Shown here: positions 23,871 to 24,251 of the stretch, piece by piece
Layout: each line of letters starts with the position of its first letter
Position numbering within the stretch: the first letter of the stretch is position 1
IMG/VR virus record: IMGVR_UViG_3300005294_000073
Coordinates: 1-24,251 of that record
Strand: one strand, 5' to 3'
DNA from: a virus
Length of the DNA: 24,251 nucleotides
Made by a program: the position numbers and the translations under genes
The notes under the pieces: model-generated
Databases searched by the model: none
What the model saw: the letters and a program-made list of their open reading frames with translations, nothing else
What the model was told of the DNA's origin: nothing

Positions 23871-24251
23871 TCAGGCCTGAGGGTGACCGTCACCGTCTCC
23901 GACTGGTAGCCGACCGCGGAGAATGTTTGCGTGAAGACGATATCCTCCTTGGGGGTTGGCGTTGGATCCGGCGTGCTCAGCTGCGTGATCGTCGCATAGC
24001 GTGTGCCCAGGTGGATCTCGGCGATATAGGCCGGTGCGTTGAGCTGCACGCCGTCGACCTCGAGCACTTCCAGCCAGACATCTCCGGCTTTGTTCACCTG
24101 CTTGTTCACGCCATTGACCATTTCCCATTTGTCCTCGGCGATGGTGATGCGCCTGTTGCCGAAGGCATATTTGCCATAGGGCAACGCAATGGTGAGCGGG
24201 ATGCTGCCAGTGTCGGGCTCCGGGCGGACCTTGCTGCCCGTGGAATTGGTG
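23867..24251 (-). CDS. Hypothetical protein, 5' end outside window
   Basis: The reading frame is open to the right edge of the window, so the true start lies beyond 24251; 127 codons are visible before the TGA at 23867-23869. A TTG at 24184 sits in frame but nothing favours it as a start. The visible part is rich in beta-branched residues (short VTVTL and ITIAEDKW strands) and has a Pro/Asp/Thr linker around TPDPTPTP, which is common in multi-domain virion or surface proteins. Its stop overlaps the next start as ATGA, so the two genes are translationally coupled. I do not recognise a family, and no function is offered. Confidence 0.7.
   Translation of the reverse strand, partial: TNSTGSKVRPEPDTGSIPLTIALPYGKYAFGNRRITIAEDKWEMVNGVNKQVNKAGDVWLEVLEVDGVQLNAPAYIAEIHLGTRYATITQLSTPDPTPTPKEDIVFTQTFSAVGYQSETVTVTLRPE

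Noticed and set aside
316-23909. Many plus-strand open frames of 60-370 codons
   Set aside because: They lie opposite well-supported minus-strand genes, share their GC-rich third positions, lack ribosome binding sites in series, and show no recognisable motifs.
1-24251. CRISPR arrays, tRNA genes, insertion sequences, integrase and attachment sites
   Set aside because: No regularly spaced repeats, cloverleaf-like sequence, transposase or recombinase motif was seen by reading both strands.

Overview
This window looks like part of the late region of a tailed double-stranded DNA bacteriophage or prophage. Every supported gene lies on the minus strand, so the operon reads from the right edge (24251) to the left edge (1). 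Genes are packed with ATGA, GTGA or TAATG junctions and strong AGGAG-type ribosome binding sites. The host is a bacterium, but nothing here fixes its phylum; composition is moderately GC-rich with AT-richer patches. No integrase, replication, lysogeny, tRNA, CRISPR or clear lysis gene is seen. The window is cut at both ends: the first gene lacks its start and the last gene lacks its stop.

Region A (24251-16815) is accessory. It holds two unrecognised proteins, a response regulator with a c-di-GMP phosphodiesterase-type HD-GYP domain, a coiled-coil protein with a C-terminal membrane anchor, a CDP-glycerol glycerophosphotransferase-like GT-B enzyme, a methyltransferase, a small zinc-ribbon protein, a 60-residue helical protein, a small HAD phosphatase, and a 703-residue protein joining a GT11 fucosyltransferase-like domain, a GT-A glycosyltransferase domain and a methyltransferase domain. 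It reads like a glycan-decorating cassette placed just before the packaging genes.

Region B (16810-8354) is the head module, with a Mu-like order: small terminase, large terminase, small protein, DUF935/gp29-like portal, MuF-like minor head protein, small protein, an inserted GmhB-like HAD phosphatase, then a terminator and candidate promoter, a Mu gpI-like prohead protease with a built-in scaffold start, a decoration-like protein and a gpT-like major capsid protein. A terminator closes this block.

Region C (8271-1) is the neck and tail module of a long non-contractile (siphovirus) tail: connector-type proteins, HK97 gp10-like protein, tail terminator candidate, tail tube, tail assembly chaperones linked by a predicted -1 frameshift, a tape measure of 742 residues, a minor tail protein, and a large tail protein with a PKD-like domain and a start of a propeller-like region. 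No sheath gene is present between terminator and tube.

The best candidates for something new are the three-domain glycan enzyme with its neighbours, the phage-borne REC/HD-GYP regulator, and the two slippery A AAA AAC sites in correct phase.
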